Positions 23,313-35,468 of a stretch of 64,000 bases of DNA are shown in pieces. A program made the translations under genes and the position numbers. The stretch covers positions 49,733,980 to 49,797,979 of the forward strand of contig NC_068575.1 in assembly GCF_025698545.1 (NCBI RefSeq), given 5' to 3'. This DNA comes from Gossypium raimondii. Lineage: Eukaryota > Streptophyta > Magnoliopsida > Malvales > Malvaceae. Each line of letters begins with the position of its first letter. Position 1 is the stretch's first letter. The notes below the pieces were generated by a model. It did no database searches. It was not told the DNA's origin and saw only the letters and a program-made list of their open reading frames with translations.

Positions 23313-26300
23313 TGTAATGGCCTAAATTCAAGGTTATCGGAACAGTGGTTTCGTAACCACAAATCTAATTTAAAGATAAGTTTATTTTAATATTTTTGCA
23401 TGAGTATTGATATGATAGGAAAATCGTATGAAAATATCGATAGAAAATTTTACCGATTTAGTGGTTAGTTAGAAAAAGAAATTATTGATGAAATTGGGTA
23501 AAAACAAGGTATCGAGACCTCAATCTCATAAAATCGAGTCGGAAATATTTTTATAAATATTTATGAAGCGTTAGTAATATGGTATTAAAATTTCGTTAGA
23601 AAATTTCTACGTTTGGGTAGTTAATTAAGTAAAAAGGACTAAATTGAAAAGGGTGTAAAAGTTACTAGAAGGATTAAATAGCTCAATTGTTAAATGAGGA
23701 GGGATATAAATTGCAAATAAGCCCAAAAGGAGATATTTTGGCCGGCATAAGCTGAGAAAAATTTGGAGAATTGGTGAAATAAGGGCAAAATGGGAAAATA
23801 ACAAAATTTACTAAAATAAAAATGGGACCAACTTGTAATATCTAGAATTCTCTTCATATTTTCTTCATTATCATCAGCCAAAAACGTCCTAAGGGTTTAT
23901 TCAAGCTGGTATTTCATAATTTTTGCACCAAGTGAGTTAATCCTTGCCTTTTTCTTGTAATTTTTGTGTTTCTAAGACTTTTACAACTAGGTCCTATTAC
24001 TAAATTCATTAGTTTTTGATTTTATGAATGAAATTGAAAGTTGCTATGAATATGTTCTGGAAGTATATGATTATTTAGCATGTAGTTAAAGCTTTAAATT
24101 GTTTATATGCCGATTTTATTGAAAGAATTGAATAGAAAGTGAATGTTTGAAACCTAATTGTAAAAGAGTTTGAAGCTAGGGTTTTATGTAGAAATTATGA
24201 ATTTCAATAATTGTGAAATAACTTATAATGTCTAGGTTAATTGAGTAAGGACTGAATTGTATGAACTGTGAAATTTGGGGTAAAATGGAAATAACACTTG
24301 GCACTAAAACAGTTTTGTACAGTAGCAGTAGTCTAAATTCGAAAAATCACCAAAAATTATAGAGATTGAATTAGAGGATGAGTATAATATGAAATTAAAG
24401 CTTATTGAGTCTAGTTTCTTATAGAAGAAACGGTGTAGGCAATGGAATAGTAAATCATGAGATATAATAGATTTTGGGTTCCCCTATTCTGACTTTGGAA
24501 AATCATAAAAAATTGGATACAAATAATTAGAGGCTTAAATTTATAATTTTAAAATCCTTAATGGGTCTATTTTCAAAAGAAACAAACAAGAACATGATCC
24601 AAATCTTGTACGAGGAGATAATTAAGTTTTAGTGAAGAATGGTCAAAACTGTCAGACAGCAAAATAGGGATGACTTTAAAGACTAAACTGTACTTATTGG
24701 CTAAACCAAATATTCTTAAAATTTCATGGTAAGAATACATGTGAGTCTAGTTTCAGGAAAAATTAGCGGATCTTAATTTGGAGTTCCGTAGCTCAAGATA
24801 TAAATAATTTAGTGACTATTACTCAAGAAGACAGCTCTGAATGAACTATAAATAATAGTGGGATTATAGAGAATGTTACATATGAACATGAAATGTATTA
24901 AATTAATGATTAAATTTATTTATTTAAATCCAAAAAATTCAAATATGAAGCTAGATCGAGGGAAAGAAAAAGTTTAGGATTAGTAGATTTTTTTGCATAT
25001 GAACAAGTGTCGAGGTAAGTTCGTGTAACTTGAATTATATTCTAAAATGCTTGAAATGTTTGTTATTGATGTGAATATGATTTGAATGTTCATTGTATGA
25101 AAATTGATGAAACATTGATATATTTGATAAAAAGGGGAAGAAATCCCGATTGAATGGAAGGAAAATTCAATGGATCTCTAAAAAGGAATTGATGGTAAAA
25201 AGGATCTAGCCCGAACGGGTGATCCTATCCTGATATAGCCTTCCCGAAGAATATGTGGAAAATAGATTTAGCCTAGATGGGTAATCCAAATTAGGGTCTT
25301 AATTTAGCTTGGACTGGTAATTCAGATCCAAGCTCATTATAGTAATTGTCATTGCAAGGGATTTAACCTAGACTGGTAATCCCGACAATACTCTATGAGT
25401 TTATATTACGAGGATTTAGCTTTGGTGGTAATCCATTGTAATGATGAGGTTCACGGGAATGTGCTCTCTGAAATGGAAATGTGCGCACATGAATATGAAT
25501 TGACGGACCCGGATTTGTACACTTAGGTGTACCCCTGAAAATCCATCGAAATTCCAAGTAGTTCAACGGGATAAATATGAAAAAATAACAAGGGGATGGA
25601 AATCATGGAATTGATGAGCTCATCAATCATGGTATATATATTATTGATACATGGAAATTATTGAACTAACTGGAATGTTGAGTTTGTGCATGTTAAGGGA
25701 ATAATGCATTGAATGGATGTATGAATGTTTATTGCATTGTATTGAAAATATTAGGTAAGTATAATTCTTATTACATGAGCTTACTAAGCACAAAGTGCTT
25801 ACCCTATTTCCTTTTCCCCTGTGTTGTAGTGTTAGAGCTCGAAGGTTGGATTTGGTCGGAGACGCATCACACTATCAACCTCAAGATCTCGGTATATAAA
25901 GAAACTTTATTTTGGAAATCAATGGCATGTATAAGCTAGTAAAGTAAATGTTAAAGTGGAATGAATGTATGGTTAGCCATTGGTATGGCTAACAAATTTT
26001 GGTTTTGGTATGTGATGAGGTTATCTTATGAATATGTTAAATCTATCTTGAAAATATGTTGAAATGGATTGGTTGGTTTAGATTAGTCTTGGTTTAAAAT
26101 TGCAGGGAAGGTTAGATATTTATAAAGGGGTTATATTGAGTTCATAAAAAGAAAAAAAATCTTATGGTTTCGATTTAATCTTGGTTTAGTCCCGATGTAT
26201 GTTTTGGGCTTCGGAGGCCCATCCAAGGGACGTCATGACATGTTTCAATAAATGAATAGTATTTAACTCGTAATAACGAAAAATTAATTCGGTAAAATCT

Positions 26301-26352
26301 GGTAATGCCTCGTACCCTATTCCAGCGACGAATACGGGTAGGGGGCATTACA
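23313..26352. mobile_element. Solo-LTR-like element (3040 bp) inside the MULE
   Basis: Starts TGTAATGGCC and ends GGGGGCATTACA, with a perfect 5-bp duplication AAAAT (23308-23312 and 26353-26357). TG...CA ends and a 5-bp duplication fit an LTR left after recombination of an LTR retrotransposon. No coding capacity is seen. The terminal stretch TAATGCCTCGTACCC and several internal blocks recur in the elements at 29273 and 54369. Confidence 0.85.
25198..25436. repeat. Degenerate minisatellite in the solo LTR
   Basis: About five units, each containing a GGATTTAGCC...GGTAATCC-like pair with short inverted arms, so that each unit could fold into a small hairpin. Confidence 0.6.
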
Positions 26353-29272
26353 AAAATGACCTTTTAAAGGGTGATAGCAAACTCCCTTCCTCATTTTAAG
26401 AGGTATTATATGTGCTTTGATGCACTAAAGAGAGGCTGGAAAGCAAGGTGTAGGCCACTCATTGGGCTAGATGGTTGCTTCCTAAAATGCCCATTTAAGA
26501 GTGAATTTCTCACAGCTGTTGAAAGAGACACAAATAACCAAATGCTCTATATTGCATGGGCTGTGGTTGAAATGGAGTGCACTGATTCATGGGCCTAGTT
26601 TCTCAGTCTCTTATCAACTGATTTGGGCTTGGAAGACGGGTATAGGTACACAATTATCAGTGACCAACAAAAGGTTAGTAAATATGCAATTTTAAGCTTG
26701 ATATTGTTTTTTTTAATCTTTTATTTGTATTTAACTAAAATTTTATAACAATCTATCTCGTTCATTATTTTGAATTAGGGTATTCAGATTGCAATTTCTG
26801 ACATACTACCAAGGGTGGAGCATAGGAATTGTCTGAGGCACGTGTTTGCAAATTGGTCAAGGAGGAAGTTAGAGAAATCTTATGAGTGTGATTTTTGAAA
26901 AATTGTGAAGTACACGACTGAGAGAGAGTGAGAGGATCTATGTTCAGCACTGGACAAGAAAGATAAGGATGCTTACGATAATTTGATGAAAAAGTCTCCA
27001 AAGATGTGGACTAAAGCATTTTTAGGGACTACTTGTAAATCAGATATAGTTGACAACAATTTGTGTGAAGCATTCAATTCAAGCATTGTTGAAGCTAGAT
27101 TCAAAGCATTATCAGAATACCTGAGGATATTAAGACCAAGATGATGACTAGGATAGTACAAAAAAGGAAGTTATGTAATGGATGAATGCAAAATTATGGT
27201 CCATTGGTGAAAGCTAAGTTTGATGCCAACAAAAAAGGACTGTGTAGAGTGGCAACTGATATGGAATGGTAAAAATGGATGTGAGTTGAGGAAAGGAAGT
27301 TATCAGTATACAATAGACCTAAGTCAAAGGATATATAGTTGTAGAAGTTGGCAAATTAGTGGGATTCCAGGTTCTCATGCAGGTGCTGCCATGTATCAGT
27401 TAGGGCTTCAACCAAATGAATACCCGTATGAATATCATCACATTGATACCTACAAGAAAGCTTACTCTTTTCCAATGAAGCCCATAAATGGGCTACATAA
27501 TTGGGAAAAAACTGGTATTCAGCCAGTGCTACCTCCTATTGAAAGGAAGATGCCTGGGAGGCCCAAAAAGAATAGGAGGATGGCCAAAGACGAACCAAAA
27601 AAATTGAAGCTTGGTCACTTGAGTAGGAAAGGTCTACTTATGACATGTACTCAATGTGGCCAACATGGTCATAACAAGCGGTCTTGCACAAATTTGAAAC
27701 AAGTACAGTGTTGTTCTTCAGTTAAATATATTGAGTAAATTTTTTATTTTATTTTATCTAACCAATGATTATGATCCATTTTTTGTAGCAAGATGCACAA
27801 CCACTTAAACAAAATGGGAAATCTTCCATTAAAAGGTCAACTACCTTAGATAAATCTAAGGGAAAGCAAACATTTTGTGTAAGTTTCTTCCGTTTACTAT
27901 TGATATGAGTTATTTTATATGTTATTAATATTAATATAAAATACTCTTGTAGTCTGGTAGAACCATAAGGATCATGACGATAGTTTCATGCCAAGATGGT
28001 AGTGGACAAACTTCTTCAACACCAAGTCTCGAAATAACAAGCGAAAGGCTCCTCTCGGCCATCTTAGAACACAAGAATCAGTTGCAGGAAACATGAGTAA
28101 ATTATTGTTATTTTTTTGAATGACTTCTGCTGTTTGTCTTGTGATTCACTATGATAACTTGCTTTTGAACTTGTGCCATAATTCATTTATCTATTTGCAT
28201 CTATTTTCTATTTCACAGGACCATCTCGCGATAGCTCGTGATCCTAAAAGTACGGTGTAAGGTATTTTGCCTACAATATTCTGGTTTTTAAACAGAAGAT
28301 GGTAGTCACATTTTGAGCCTACAACATTCTGGTTTTGGAATACACCATTGTTGAATGTTATTTTGTTGTATTGAAAACCAATATGTTGGTTTTTTTTTTG
28401 TTCATGTATATCTTACTCACATTTTGGTTTTTGGCTGGTATAACATTGGTGGTCTATAGGGTGAATGGTGTATAGACTAATCATATGCTTTTGTAAATTA
28501 CATTTATCCAAATTACAATGGGAAAATCATATGTTTAAATGATCAAATTTGTCCTTTTAGTCTTATGTTTATTGTCACTGCATTATTTATTAAGCTAAAT
28601 TAAATTAGGCATAAACAACAAATATTGGTCATTACTTCCAAGCATAATGTTAAATTATATAAAAAACAACCAATATTTGTCAATCAACATTTGCAACTGC
28701 TAGCTGCATATGCCTCTTACCACTACTGCCAAAAAAGAAACCTATGGTGATGCATACAATACATAACATAGAGCAAGAAAATACTATATTATACATTGAC
28801 TTCTCTTTCTTGATAACTTTAATTTTTTGCTTCATGGTCAACATTTTCTTCCTTAATGCTACTTCTCCTTCAACACCACAAATTGATCTACCTCATTCAA
28901 CTTCAATGCCAACCGCACTACTGCCACCATTATGGTTACCATCAAATGCAACCAAATCTATAGTATTATTTCTAAGTACTAAATTATCCTTCAAAAGATT
29001 TCGTTCACTATCACACAATTGACGCAATAACTCAGTCACACAGTCACACATTTTCCCGTCATACTACTTGAAGAAATCACAACCACCGTCCTACAAACAA
29101 ATCTCAATTCAACCAAATTGGAATAATCCAAAATGGAAACAAAACAAATACTGAGATTTATGACATCATCAAAATAGATCTCAAGCTCAATTTGCAAATA
29201 AAAATTCTTCACTTACCCAAAAATCTGAACAACCATAAAATACCCTCCCCGGATTTAAATCGCTCTATGAAG

Positions 29273-32029
29273 TGTAATGGCCCAAATTTGAGGTTATCGG
29301 AACAGTGGTTTCGGGACCACAAATCCGATGAGAAAAATTTTATTTTTATTATATTTTTATGGTCTACAATTTCACAAAATGATTTCGTGAAAATTTCGTT
29401 CGAAAATTTCGACCTTTGGGCACTCAATTTAGCCAAAAGGACTAAATTGTAAAAAGTGCAAAAGTTGAGTTCTACATGTTAGAGGTGTCCAATTGTTATG
29501 AAACTTTAAATTAGAGGTCCTTATATGGTAACTATACCATTGGTAACTTGGTAGACAAAATGGACATGAGATAAGTGAAATAGAAAATTTTTAAGTTAGG
29601 GGCAATTTGGTAATCTAGTAATTAAAATGAATTAAAAGGAAAAAGATGACAAATTATGCTCATCTTCTTCATATGAACGAAATCAGCAAGGGGAAGCCAT
29701 AGTTAGGGTTTTCAAGCTTCCAAGCTCCATAGTAAGTGATCCCAAGCCCGCTTTTAATGTTCTTTACGTTTTGAGATCCGGTAGCTTAATTTAGCTTATT
29801 CTAGCAATAATTTAACCTAGGGTTTATATTTGGAAAAATACCCATAGGTGAAAAGTGTTTATTTTGATGTTTTATGATAGAATATGAAGCTAGAAATTAT
29901 GTTAAACAACTTTTGCTAAGCGATTTTAAGTGAAAACGAGTAAAACGACATAATCGGTAAAAATACCTAATGTTCATAAGTACATGTTAGAGTGGGAATT
30001 TGATGTTGCCATAGAAGGGAAAAATGTTCAGCATGTTATAAAAAAAAGAATAAGAGATGAAGTTTAATTTCCGAGCCTTGGGGCAAAAATGTAATTATGT
30101 AAAAGTTTAGGGGCAAAATCGTAATTTTGAAAAAGTTAGAGTCGAGGGCTGTTTTGATGAATGTGAGTATTAAATAAGTTAAATTTGCTATTTTAGATCA
30201 AGAAGAACGAAACTCGAGGTTAGACAAAGGGAAGAAGAAAGTTGAAGACTAAGTTGTTGAATTGGACTATATTTGATACCGAGGTAAGTTTACTGTAAAT
30301 AAATGCAATATTTCAATATTTATTATTAATGCTGTTAATTTACAGCAATTATGAATTTATTTTATGAATTTATTTGATGATGATCCAAGCATGAAATGAT
30401 AGAGAATTAAAATTTAAAAGTCCCATTGATACATAAGGATGGTATGGATACGAATGTCATGACATTTGGGTAAAGAGATCCCATGTAAGACCATGTCCGG
30501 GACATGGCATTGGCATCCTTAAGATCATAAGAGGTCCTCAGAAGACCATATGCGGGACATGGCATGGGCACTTAGACGAGAGGTCCCATGTAAGACCATG
30601 TGCGGGACATGGCGTTGGCATAAGATGAGAGGTCCCTATAAGACCATGTGCAGGACATGGCATGGGCACTAACATGAGAACATCCCATGTAAGACCATGT
30701 CTGGGACATGGCTTTGGCATGTTATTATCAGAAGAGACCCGAGTATCCTTATTATTCCAATGTAGCTCAACGGGCTTGTAAACGAATCATGTTCATGAAA
30801 GTTCAGTTTAAAGCATAAATGGCAAGCTCAGGTAAGTTGTAAGACTTAAGAACTTCTTATACTATCAATTGATGTTCAACGATGCAGCAAGAGTTGAGTA
30901 AGTTATGCACACAAGTATTCTAAGTAAACAAGTAAGAGAACTAGCATGAGATTAACTAAAGAGTAAACTAGAGATATAGACATTGAGTTTAATTATTTAA
31001 GTTAAATATTGTTATTTATTTGCTAGTAAACTTACTAAGCTTTATGCTTACTTCTTTTATTTCTCTTTCTCTTATAGTATTGCAAAGCTACTTCAAGGAT
31101 CCTAAAGAAGTCGGAGATCGTCCACACTATCAACTACAACTGCTCGGTATTTTTATGTTGAACCATGTTGAGTATGGCATGTATAGGGATTTAGTTATTC
31201 TAAATGTTTGTATTTATGATCTTGCTAATGAGTGATGTGTAAGTATTTGATGATGTATGGTCATTAAAATGGTTAAGGATGAAGGTGTTTGTTGTTATGA
31301 AAGATTAGGTGATAAATTATGCATGGAAATCATGAAAGGATAAAATTTGGCAAAGAAACAGAATTCAGGCAGCACAGTGACGTGAATTTGAAAAATCACC
31401 TAGGATGGTATAAAATGAATTAGAGGATGAATGATATATGAAATTAAAGCTTGTTGAGTCTATTTTCATGGAAAAATAACAGGGTAGCAAAAGGAAATTT
31501 ATATTTTAAGATATGTGAATTTTAGTAAGATAGGGTCAGAACTGTTTTTGGAGTCCCCTGTTCTGAGTTTAGAAAATAATTACAAATTGTACAAAAATGG
31601 TTATGAGTTTAAATTTACATGCTTAGATTCCTTAATGAGTCTATTTTCTGTAGGAACAAGTGGGAATAGCATATGAAAATCCTATAATGAGAAAAGTTAT
31701 TTTTAGTAACAAGAGGGCAGAATAGTCGAATGGTGAAACAGGGGAGACTTTAACTAATAAACTGTACTAATTTGCTGAACCAAAAATTCTAAAAATTTTA
31801 TGGTAGGAAGATATATGAGTCTAGTTTCAAGGAAAATTTACGGAGTTAAATTTTGAGTTCCGTACCTCAAGTTATAATTAATTTAGTGACCGCTGCGCAA
31901 TTGGACAGCTTTGCTGTAAATAGTGAAAATAAATTTTCAAACCTAGTTTTTATGCTCCGAATTGGTAAGATAAGCTAAGTAATGCCTCGTGCTCGACTCC
32001 GGAAACGGTCTCGGGTAAGGGGTGTTACA
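29273..32029. mobile_element. Second solo-LTR-like element (2757 bp) inside the MULE
   Basis: Begins TGTAATGGCCC and ends GGGGTGTTACA, flanked by a perfect 5-bp duplication TGAAG (29268-29272 and 32030-32034). It shares the start (GGTTATCGGAACAGTGGTTT) and several inner blocks with 23313-26352, but in a different internal order. It disrupts the GRF gene. Confidence 0.85.
30478..30722. repeat. Hairpin-forming minisatellite in the second solo LTR
   Basis: Five tandem units of about 45-60 bp, each built around CCATGTCCGGGACATGG or close variants. This is a 7-bp inverted arm with a 3-base loop, followed by a GGCATTGGCAT-type spacer. Confidence 0.8.
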
Positions 32030-32269
32030 TGAAGTGTCTCTTGGAGCTAACTTATTGCAGTGACATTTTACTGTTGGTCCATCGTAGGCGTACTCCTTCC
32101 GCGATGACATTTTACGATTTTTTCTTCGAACCATTCAAACTATGCGTTACCCAACCTCTAGACTGACTATTTGAACTATGTGAATCCATAATTTCAGACG
32201 AAAAGGAAGAAAAATAAAAATTTCTGGCAAGATTAAGGATTTCACGATTTGGTTTTAAGGGATTTCACG

Positions 32270-32762
32270 ATTTTATTCTTAATAGTTTTAGGGATTCAAT
32301 GATTTGATTCGTAAAATTGTTAGGGATTTCACGATTTCATTTTTAATAGTTTTAGGGATTCAACGATTTGATTTGTAAAATTTTTAGGGATTTTAAGAAT
32401 ATTTCAGAATGCTAATGATTTAGGGATTTTAAAATTTAAGGATTTGAAGATTTTAGGGATTCAATAAAGATTTTGGAGGTTAGGGATTTAAGGTTTTTTT
32501 GTTTTATGATTATTAAATTTGTTTAATTTTTTTCCCACATCAGCTTATTTATTTTAATGTCAGCCACGTCATCAGTCAACTGGAATGCCACGTAGACCAA
32601 TTTTTTTGACCGGCTGTTAACTAACAGTCAGCTGACGGTTATCGTTTCAACTGGGTTGATGTCTGAAAAATCCGTTACGTGAAGGGCCGATTTCAAATAA
32701 AAAGGTTAAGGGCATATATCCAAAAGCGCTTAAAGGTTGAGGGCTTTTTTTGAAATTATGCC
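32270..32762 (-). repeat. Right terminal inverted repeat of the MULE
   Basis: The inverted copy of 20261-20755, with scattered mismatches. Its outer end AATTATGCC abuts the right 9-bp target duplication. Confidence 0.85.
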
Positions 32763-33040
32763 TAACTTCAATCCGACCCACTGCAACTTTAGGGGTATAG
32801 GATTTGTAACTTTATCTTGCTCCACTGTAACTTCAGGAAGATAAGGCTCGCTATGGTAACTTCAATCCGACCCACTGCAACTTCAGGGATATAGGATTTG
32901 TAGCTTCATCTTGCTCCACTGCTACTTTAAGGAGATAAGACTTTCTATGGTAAATTCAATCTGACCCTTTGCAACTTCAGGGGTATAAGATTTGTAGCTT
33001 CATCTACTCCACTGCAACTTCAGGAAGATAAGATTTAAGG
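32763..33040. repeat. Tandem repeat array in the retrotransposon 3' region, right part
   Basis: Continuation of the roughly 46-bp alternating repeat interrupted at 20260. Bases 32763-32771 are the MULE target duplication and belong to the array itself. Confidence 0.85.
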
Positions 33041-33799
33041 TTTCATTAGTCTGTTACATCGTTCTTTGAGAAACATGACCTGTGGAATCTATTTCATTGG
33101 CCTATATTTTATGCCAAGCGATTAAGATTGTTGTGGAATCTATTTCATTTTAGTGCTTAGTTTGACATTGATCATTGTTCGTTAAGGTTCTATCACTGAT
33201 GTGTTACCATACCTTCTTGTTCAGGTCTGGTATCTTTGACAAGAAACCCAAAGAGGTAATCACAATCTGAACTATTCGTTCAAGATCTTTCCAACTTTCA
33301 AATTTGGTTAGTTCTAAATAGTGGTCCTGTTTCATGTCCCTTTACTATTTAGAAATATTTCAAAGCAACCACTAACCGTTATTTCAATGCAAAATGCTTG
33401 AACAAGGTCGTAAAAAATGGATAAGACTGAAATTTATCGAGAGCAAAGTCATTAATGAAAAGATTAATCAAAGTGGCAACCATTGCAAAAACACAAAGTG
33501 GGTAAAAATGAAACTAAGTTCCCCAGATATCGCAGTATGAGCTTCTCCGAGCAAACTTGCTGAGGCTTATCCCAAGTTGGATATGTGTTTGAGGGATCTA
33601 GAGTACTCTGTCGATGCCCCAAGATGTAAATTTTCTCCTCCTTGTTACCTTTGCGGGGAAACAACTATTACATGCCCATTCTTTGTTCAAAATTTGAGCT
33701 GCCCTTTTCAGGTTTTCAACTCAAAACTCCTTTGGTCTTAAGACAACATTTGCGGGTTTTCGCCTTGTCCTCTCCTTTTTTTCTTTCTTTTTAGGTGAA
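33041..33799. other. Retrotransposon non-coding segment between pol and 3' repeats
   Basis: Inside the retrotransposon. I see no coding domain here, only short open frames with stops; it is probably 3' untranslated sequence. Confidence 0.5.
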
Positions 33800-35468
33800 A
33801 TACCTATTGGTTGAATGTGAATTCATAGGGTAGGGCGAATCTCTGCCATCCATCTCGGTCAAAATCAATGCTCCTCTAGAAAAAGCTTTCTTCACCACAA
33901 AAGGTCATTCCATATTCGGCATCCATTTTCCTCTAAAGTCTTTTTGTATGGGAATGATCTTTTGCAACACTAGGTCCCTCTTATAGAATTCTCTAGGCGA
34001 ACCTTTTTGTCATAAGCTTGCATCATTCGTTTTTGGTACATCTGACCATGACGGATAGCTTTTAACCTCTTCTCTTCGATCAAGTACAGTTGATCATATC
34101 GAGATTGGATTCATTCTACTTCATATAACTTCAACTTTGATAAAACTTGGAGAGAAGGAATATCGACTTCAATGGGCAAAACCGCCTCCATTTCATAAAT
34201 CAATGAGAATGGTATTGCCTCGATGGAGGTTCTGATAAACATTCGATAAGTATAGAAGGCAAATGGTAACTTTTCACGCCAATTTTTATAAGTCTATGTC
34301 ATTTTCCCCACGGTCTTCGTAATGTTCTTATTGGCTGCCTGCATTGCACTATCCAATTTTGGGCGATATGGTGACGAGTTATGATGTTTGATCTTGAATT
34401 GACTACAAACCTTCGCTATCGTGCTGTTGTTCAAATTTAATGCATTGTCAGATATGATCCTTTTTGACATTCCATATCGACATATGATCTATTTCTTTAA
34501 GAATTTGCTAACTGCCAACTTTGTATTATTGGCATAAAAAGCGGCTTCTACCCATTTGGTGAAGTAATCGATGACCACAAAGATGAATTGATGCCCACTA
34601 GAAGCTTTTGGCAAGATCAGCCCAATGAAATCCATGCCCCACATAGAGAAAGGCCATGGAGAAGTCATAACATGAAGAGGTGAATGAGGCACATGAATTT
34701 TGTCTCCATAAATTTGACATTTATAACATCTATTGGCATAATTAATACAATCCCCTTCCATGGTGGACAAATAATATCTGAATCTCATGATTTGTCTGGC
34801 CATTGTAAAACCATTGGCATGTGTTCCGCAAAGCCTTCATAGACTACTTCCAGGATTTTATTGGCTTCAATAACATTCACACATCTCAGTAGCACCTGAT
34901 CCTTTCTTCTTTTGTATAGGATCTCCCCATCTAAGACATACTCATTGGCTAGCTTTCTTAGTGTCCTTTTATCATTCTCGATTGCCTGCTCAAGGTATTT
35001 GCAGTTTTTTACATATCGTAATATGTCATAGTACCAAGGGTAATCATCTCTTTATTCTTATTCAATATTGTAACAATAAGCCGAGGCCTCATAAACCTCA
35101 TTTAGATAGGTTTTACATTCTCTTGTTTGTTCACTTTGACCATTGAGGCTAAGGTAGCCAAGGCATCAGCCATCTGATTTTCATCTCGCAGGAGGTAGCA
35201 AAATGTAATGTCATCAAACTCCTTAATTAACTCGAGAAGTAGCTTTCGACAATCAATCAAATTAGGATCTCTCAGCTCCGACTCACCTATGAGTTGATGA
35301 ATTACTAGTGCAAAATCCCCATATACCTCTAACATTTTGATCTTGTGTTTTATAGCTGCACGGATACCCATGGTACACGCTTCATATTCTGACATATTAT
35401 TTGTGCAATCTAAATCAAGTTTACTGGTGAAAGGACAACGATCTCCATTTGGGGATACCAAGACTGCC
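33800..35468 (-). pseudogene. Retrotransposon pol, downstream part: second RNase H and integrase
   Basis: From 35461 down to 35102 is an RNase H-like segment (CTNNMSEYEACTMGI, DENQMADALATLA). From about 34803 the integrase follows, with CYKCQ, GMDFIG and VIDYFTKWVEA (the first two catalytic Asp). The downstream stretch around 34380-34330 reads SAMQAANKN, where related elements have an E in place of the Q, so the third catalytic acid is lost. The frame is broken at several points, for example between 35102 and 34803 and after 34489. Homology fades near 33800. Order and spacing fit Tat-type Ty3/gypsy pol. Confidence 0.82.

Larger units (their letters stand above)
21321..28096 (+). pseudogene. 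mudrA-type (MURA) transposase gene, split by two insertions
   Basis: The ATG at 21321 opens a PB1-like N-terminal domain (21321-21650), followed by an acidic stretch with two copies of a 17-residue repeat. A stop occurs at 21861. The frame resumes to 22124, is split by a hAT MITE, continues at 22757-23312 (DNA-binding part, several stops), is split by a solo LTR, and resumes at 26353. There the MULE catalytic domain shows GLDGCFLK and IISDQQK, likely two of the three acidic residues. An intron of about 100 bases interrupts near 26680-26778. From 27220 the end carries a SWIM-like finger that has lost two of its zinc ligands (YSC...PGSH instead of CSC...PCPH). A CCHC knuckle CTQCGQHGHNKRSC follows, then small last exons ending near 28096. 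Many in-frame stops mark it as dead. Confidence 0.85.
28680..32110 (-). pseudogene. GRF-zinc-finger / coiled-coil gene carried by the MULE, split by a solo LTR
   Basis: Exon 1 starts at 32110 (MSSRKEYAYDG) and shows VKCHCNKLAPRDTS up to 32030. It resumes across the solo LTR at 29267 with SDLNPGRRVFYGC and ends at a GT donor at 29216. Exon 2 (29090-28680) begins DGGCDFF. Together these give the GRF zinc-finger pattern: C-x-C, NPGRR, a further C, then a GGC near an aromatic pair. A leucine/lysine-rich helical stretch and a hydrophobic tail near SCSMLCIVCI follow, the layout of plant GRF-type small membrane proteins. In-frame stops (next to the LTR junction, after FFK and after GIEVE) show it is dead. 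It converges on the transposase gene, as mudrB does on mudrA in maize MuDR. Its relation to mudrB cannot be judged here. Confidence 0.7.
20261..32762 (+). mobile_element. Mutator-like element (MULE) with long terminal inverted repeats and two genes
   Basis: The left end GGCATAATTGC... and the right end ...AATTATGCC form inverted repeats of about 500 bp. They are flanked by a perfect 9-bp duplication TAACTTCAA (20252-20260 and 32763-32771), the size expected of Mutator. It sits inside the retrotransposon's tandem array. Without its own three insertions (22125-22756, 23313-26352 and 29273-32029) the element is about 6 kb. It carries a mudrA-type transposase on the plus strand and a GRF-zinc-finger gene on the minus strand. 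Both are broken, so it is now non-autonomous. Confidence 0.9.

Noticed and set aside
23313..26352. Treating the 3-kb element as an intact retrotransposon
   Set aside because: No pair of internal LTRs, no primer site and no pol domain; TG...CA ends with a 5-bp duplication fit a solo LTR better.
30478..30722. Regular repeats with dyad arms, CRISPR-like at first sight
   Set aside because: The units are tandem and the intervening parts are themselves similar, unlike unique spacers. They lie inside a plant LTR, and no cas genes are present.
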